From Avimonas intestinalis (GTDB lineage Bacteria; Bacillota; Clostridia; Oscillospirales; Acutalibacteraceae): DNA of 64,000 nucleotides. The first letter of the stretch is position 1; every line of letters starts with the position of its first letter. The translations under genes were made by a program, and so were the position numbers. Positions 61,072-64,000 of this stretch are shown in pieces. A model generated the notes under the pieces. It was not told the DNA's origin, did no database searches, and saw only the letters and a program-made list of their open reading frames with translations. The DNA is taken from NCBI GenBank assembly GCA_904380375.1, contig CAJFID010000004.1:1-64000 (forward strand), in the 5' to 3' direction.

Positions 61072-62454
61072 TTACGGCCGCTCCTCCCGCTGCTCGGGCG
61101 TGATGCGCACCAGCTCCTTGCCCATCCGCATGGTCTGCACGATATAGCGGTTGGCCGGGCAGGAAAAAGAGCAGCAGCCGCATTCTATACAGGTCATTAC
61201 CCCGAGCTTTTTGAGCGAAGCGACATCGGCGTTTTTGTACGCCGAGGCGATCGCGGGCGGGACCAGGTGCATGGGGCAGGCGTCGACGCACCGGCCGCAG
61301 CGGATGCAGACCGAGGCGGTGGGCGTGCGCGCGTCCCTCTCGTTAAAAGCAAGCAGCGCGTTGTTCTGCTTGAGAACCGGCAGGGTATCGTCCATCAGAG
61401 CCAGCCCCATCATCGGGCCGCCCATGAGCAGCTTGCGGGCCTCCTCCTTGAGCCCGCAGAATGCCAGCACGTCATGCACGGGGGTGCCGATCGTCACCCG
61501 CACGTTCTGCGGATGGGCGACCGCCGAGCCGTCCACCGTCAGCCGCTTATCAACCAACGGCATCCCGGTCTTGAGATAGCGGGCCAGGAAGGCGGCCGTG
61601 GTGACGTTCATAACCACGCACCCCACATCGGCCGGCAGCCCGCCCGGCGGGACCCGGCGGCCGGTGCAGGCCTGGATCAGCACCTTTTCCGCCCCCTGCG
61701 GGTAGCGGGCCGGCAGCGCCTTGACCCGCACCTCCCGCCCCGGCGCGGAAACGCTCCGGGCGATCTTGCTAAGCTCGGCGATGGCGGCGGGCTTGTTGCG
61801 CTCAATGGCGATAATCACCCGGGAAGCGCTCAAGAACTCCATGACCGACTGCACGCCGGAAACGATATCCCAGGAGTTTTCAATACATTCCCGGTAATCG
61901 GCGGTGATATACGGCTCGCACTCCGCCGCGTTGATGAGGATGGTGTCAATCGCGTCCACGTCCGGCGGGTTGAGCTTGACATGGGTAGGGAACCCCGCGC
62001 CGCCCAGGCCCACCAGCCCCGACGCGCGCACCGCCTGGAGGAAATCCTCGCGGGTATTGACGACGGGAGGCCGCACGCTCTCGTGGACCCGGCCCTCGCC
62101 GTCCGATTCAATCACCACCGCCTGCGTTTTCCCGCCGGGCAGGAGCAGCTCGGTAATCGCCGCCACCCGGCCCGACACCCCGCTGTGGATCGGGGCGGAA
62201 ACCGGCTTGCCGCTGTCCCCCACCACCTGGCCGACCGCCACCGTGTCACCCACCTTGACCGTGGGGACGCAGGGCGCGCCGATGTGCTGGGCCATGGCCA
62301 GTACGATCCGCTCCGGGGCGGGCATCCTGACCGTTTCGCTTTCGGCCGTGTGCTTGCGGTGCGGGGCATGGACCCCGCCGCGGGTACGGCTCCGCAGCGC
62401 CTGCAGGAGGCCGGCGGCCATCCCCGCCGCGCCGTTTTTAGCCTGTGTATCCAT
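61072..62454 (-). CDS. rnfC: Rnf complex subunit RnfC, NADH-side Fe-S flavoprotein
   Basis: 460 residues. N-terminal HxxRxP-like region (KHTAESETVRMPAPERIVLA), NADH/FMN fold with GLGGAGFPTHVKL, and two C-terminal 4Fe-4S motifs CIRCGRCVDACP and CIECGCCSFSCP. Reduces NAD+ with electrons from RnfB/D/G. First rnf gene; the order C-D-G-E-A-B is that of acetogens and other Clostridia. Confidence 0.96.
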   Translation of the reverse strand: MDTQAKNGAAGMAAGLLQALRSRTRGGVHAPHRKHTAESETVRMPAPERIVLAMAQHIGAPCVPTVKVGDTVAVGQVVGDSGKPVSAPIHSGVSGRVAAITELLLPGGKTQAVVIESDGEGRVHESVRPPVVNTREDFLQAVRASGLVGLGGAGFPTHVKLNPPDVDAIDTILINAAECEPYITADYRECIENSWDIVSGVQSVMEFLSASRVIIAIERNKPAAIAELSKIARSVSAPGREVRVKALPARYPQGAEKVLIQACTGRRVPPGGLPADVGCVVMNVTTAAFLARYLKTGMPLVDKRLTVDGSAVAHPQNVRVTIGTPVHDVLAFCGLKEEARKLLMGGPMMGLALMDDTLPVLKQNNALLAFNERDARTPTASVCIRCGRCVDACPMHLVPPAIASAYKNADVASLKKLGVMTCIECGCCSFSCPANRYIVQTMRMGKELVRITPEQREERP

Positions 62455-62519
62455 CGTATTCCCATGCCTTTCCTCCCCTGGCAGGCCATGCCGGCCAGGG
62501 GCTGTCCGTCGGTAGTTAT

Positions 62520-63035
62520 CTATTCATCCTTATATATGTGCAGCCGCTTTAACGCGGGCAGCGTCAGGTTGAGGGTCAGCCCCGTCGCCGTCCCCGCGAT
62601 CAGGGCCAGCAGGAGCAGCCAGGGGCCGTAAGCCAGCAGGGCGGGGCTGGTCAGCAGCATCGCCATGCCCAGCTGGCCGCCGTTATGCGCCACCGCGCCC
62701 AGGATGCCGATCCCCACAAAGCTGAACCGCCGGCGCAGCGTCCGCCAGGCCAGCGCCATCACCAGCGTGCTGAGAAAACCGCCCGACAGGCTCATCAGAA
62801 AAGCCGTGCCGCCCCGCAGGAGGGCGAAGAGCGCCTTGGCCAGCGTGACCGTCAGCGCCGCGGGCAGCCCCAGCGAAGAAAGGGCCACCATGGTCGCCAG
62901 GTTGGACAGGCCGAGCTTGGCGCCGGGGACGGGCAGCACCGGCAGGAAGCCTTCGAGGAAGGAGAGCGCGATCGCCAGCGCGCCAAGGATCCCCAGCAGG
63001 GCGGCGCGCTGCGCCGGACGTTTCGTCGGTTCCAC
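62520..63035 (-). CDS. Gx transporter family membrane protein (heptaprenyl diphosphate synthase component I-like)
   Basis: 171 residues, five to six membrane segments. GILGALAIALSFLEGFLPVL and PGAKLGLSNLATMVAL match the family often named HepS component I or Gx transporter. In Clostridia it commonly lies with a NusG-II-domain gene just ahead of rnf or of a polyprenyl synthase. Possibly a vitamin- or quinone-precursor transporter. Same operon direction as rnf. Confidence 0.85.
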   Translation of the reverse strand: MEPTKRPAQRAALLGILGALAIALSFLEGFLPVLPVPGAKLGLSNLATMVALSSLGLPAALTVTLAKALFALLRGGTAFLMSLSGGFLSTLVMALAWRTLRRRFSFVGIGILGAVAHNGGQLGMAMLLTSPALLAYGPWLLLLALIAGTATGLTLNLTLPALKRLHIYKDE

Positions 63036-63062
63036 TCCGCATCCTCCCGTCCTTGCCTTGTC

Positions 63063-63509
63063 TCAGCCCGCCACGGCGTCCGCGGGCGGGGAGCCCTCCT
63101 GCCCCGCGGCCTCCTGCGTGACCAGCACCACCACCCCGGCCGGCAGGCAGGCGGCGGTGTCCCCCGTGCGGCTCAGCCGGCCGCTGTGTACGCAGATTTG
63201 GTCGGGACAGCCGCTGCTTTCAAACCAGACGGCCCCGTCCTGCACCCGGATCACCACATGGATGCCGCCGCTGCCGTCTATTTCGACCACTTCGTCTTGG
63301 GAAAGGGAAAGTTCCCGTTCCCCCTGCAGGGTGGTCAGCAGCGCCCGCCCGCCCTCTTTGGAAAAGAGGGCCGCCCCGCCAAGCAGGGCCAGGGCCGCCA
63401 ACAGCAAGCCTCCCAATAGGAACAGATCCCCCCGGCGCAGACGCAGCGGCCACTTCGCCGCCGGGGCTCCCTTCCCATGCCGCCCCTGCCGGTTCCGCTT
63501 TTCCCGCAT
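63063..63509 (-). CDS. NusG domain II-containing membrane-anchored protein
   Basis: 148 residues. Basic N-terminus, one membrane segment (RRGDLFLLGGLLLAALALLG region), then a beta domain of the NusG-II type ending SSGCPDQICVHSGRLSRTGD, with the conserved CPDxxCxxxG. The function of these proteins is unknown; conserved linkage to Gx transporter and rnf is known from other Clostridia. Start at MREKRNRQ after GGAGG; an earlier GTG is possible. Confidence 0.85.
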   Translation of the reverse strand: MREKRNRQGRHGKGAPAAKWPLRLRRGDLFLLGGLLLAALALLGGAALFSKEGGRALLTTLQGERELSLSQDEVVEIDGSGGIHVVIRVQDGAVWFESSGCPDQICVHSGRLSRTGDTAACLPAGVVVLVTQEAAGQEGSPPADAVAG

Positions 63510-63724
63510 CGGGGCGTCCTCCGGTTGTGCCGCGCTTTTTTGCACTGGTATTTCTTCCTCCGGTTTGGTATACTGTCCGCAGAAGCCGCCGGCATCGCCC
63601 GCCGCTTCCAGCCGCCGGACGCGGCGGCGCGTAAGGTCGGATATGTCCCCATCATAGACTATTTTTACCAAAAAAACAAGAACCAATTCATACACCCGAT
63701 CAATATGGAAAGGAAGGACCCCGG

Positions 63725-64000
63725 ATGGATTTTACGTTTCACATGCCTGTACAGGTATTCAGCGGCGAAGGCTGCCTAAAGGCGGAGGGGGAGCGGCTGC
63801 GGGCCCTCGGCCGCCGCTGCGTGATTGTCACCGGCGCCCGCGCAGCCAAGGCCAGCGGTGCGCTGGACGACGCATTGGAAACGCTGGCCGGGGCCGGGAT
63901 TGAGGCGACGGTATTCCCCGGCATCGGCCCGAACCCCCTGCTCTCCCAATGCCAGGCCGCCGCCTATACGGCGGAAACCTGCCGGGCGGATTTCCTGCTC
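63725..64000 (+). CDS. Iron-containing alcohol dehydrogenase, N-terminal part (runs off window)
   Basis: First 92 codons only. MDFTFHMPVQVFSGEGCLKA start and the NAD-binding region RCVIVTGARAAKASGALDDA fit group III (Fe2+) alcohol dehydrogenases such as EutG/YqhD/BDH types, including the PNPLLSQCQAAA stretch before the GGGS loop that must lie beyond the window. AAGGAAGGA ribosome site. Divergent from the NusG-II/Gx/rnf operon. Confidence 0.88.
   Translation, partial: MDFTFHMPVQVFSGEGCLKAEGERLRALGRRCVIVTGARAAKASGALDDALETLAGAGIEATVFPGIGPNPLLSQCQAAAYTAETCRADFLL

Overview
The window reads as high-GC chromosome of an anaerobic, spore-forming Firmicute of the class Clostridia, most like the Oscillospiraceae/Ruminococcaceae. 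The evidence is an alpha/beta-type small acid-soluble spore protein, an Rnf ion-pumping complex, rubredoxin and ferredoxin, HrcA/CIRCE heat-shock control, a Bacillus-like darA-holB-ricT-trmN6-rsmI order, and strong AGGAGG-type ribosome sites with TTGACA/TATAAT promoters. No species is claimed.

Layout. Positions 1-540 hold the lower-GC 3' end of a Ser/Thr kinase gene that joins abruptly to high-GC DNA (possible assembly join). 0.6-7.1 kb: a proline-rich membrane protein, then the hrcA-grpE-dnaK-dnaJ operon on the minus strand with a perfect CIRCE. 7.3-17.5 kb: small conserved protein, XRE regulator, NAD-dependent epimerase with a divergent TetR regulator and a candidate operator, a degenerate NlpC/P60 lipoprotein, lepA, hemW, a DUF4375-like membrane protein, a deacetylase-fold protein lacking its metal ligands, and a spore protein. 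17.6-25.1 kb: a decayed, lower-GC island next to tRNA-Gln. It has remnants of conjugative-element genes (sigma-like, CD1108-like, ParB-like), fragments of sugar-catabolism genes (araD, rhaB, a glycosidase tail), and an intact secreted DNRLRE-ricin-papain-like protein followed at once by a lipoprotein. The last pair looks like an effector and partner and is the best candidate for a new system.

25.3-40.4 kb: rubredoxin, cupin, a lipoprotein, TVP38-family protein plus cardiolipin synthase, DUF2752/DUF4234 membrane proteins, an S1-domain protein, an ECF sigma factor with a long C-terminal domain and a strong internal start, then rsmI, trmN6, ferredoxin, ricT, holB, darA and mtnN on the minus strand. 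40.8-44.3 kb: an Orn/Lys/Arg-type decarboxylase translationally coupled to an alanine-racemase homologue that lacks its PLP lysine, and a QueG-like reductase. 44.7-50.8 kb: a minus-strand operon of two lipoproteins, an ABC ATPase and two permeases, with a low-GC secreted protein upstream. 52.3-56.6 kb: a SIS isomerase, GH38 alpha-mannosidase and ROK kinase operon behind a tandem-repeat promoter. 56.6-56.9 kb: tRNA-Val, tRNA-Glu and tRNA-Met. 57.2-63.5 kb: rnfCDGEAB preceded by a NusG-II-domain protein and a Gx transporter. The window ends inside an iron-containing alcohol dehydrogenase gene.

Themes: housekeeping blocks are intact and conserved. Three secreted or metabolic enzyme homologues (NlpC/P60, NodB deacetylase, alanine racemase) have lost diagnostic catalytic residues. 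Several short repeats sit exactly at promoters, leaders or gene ends.
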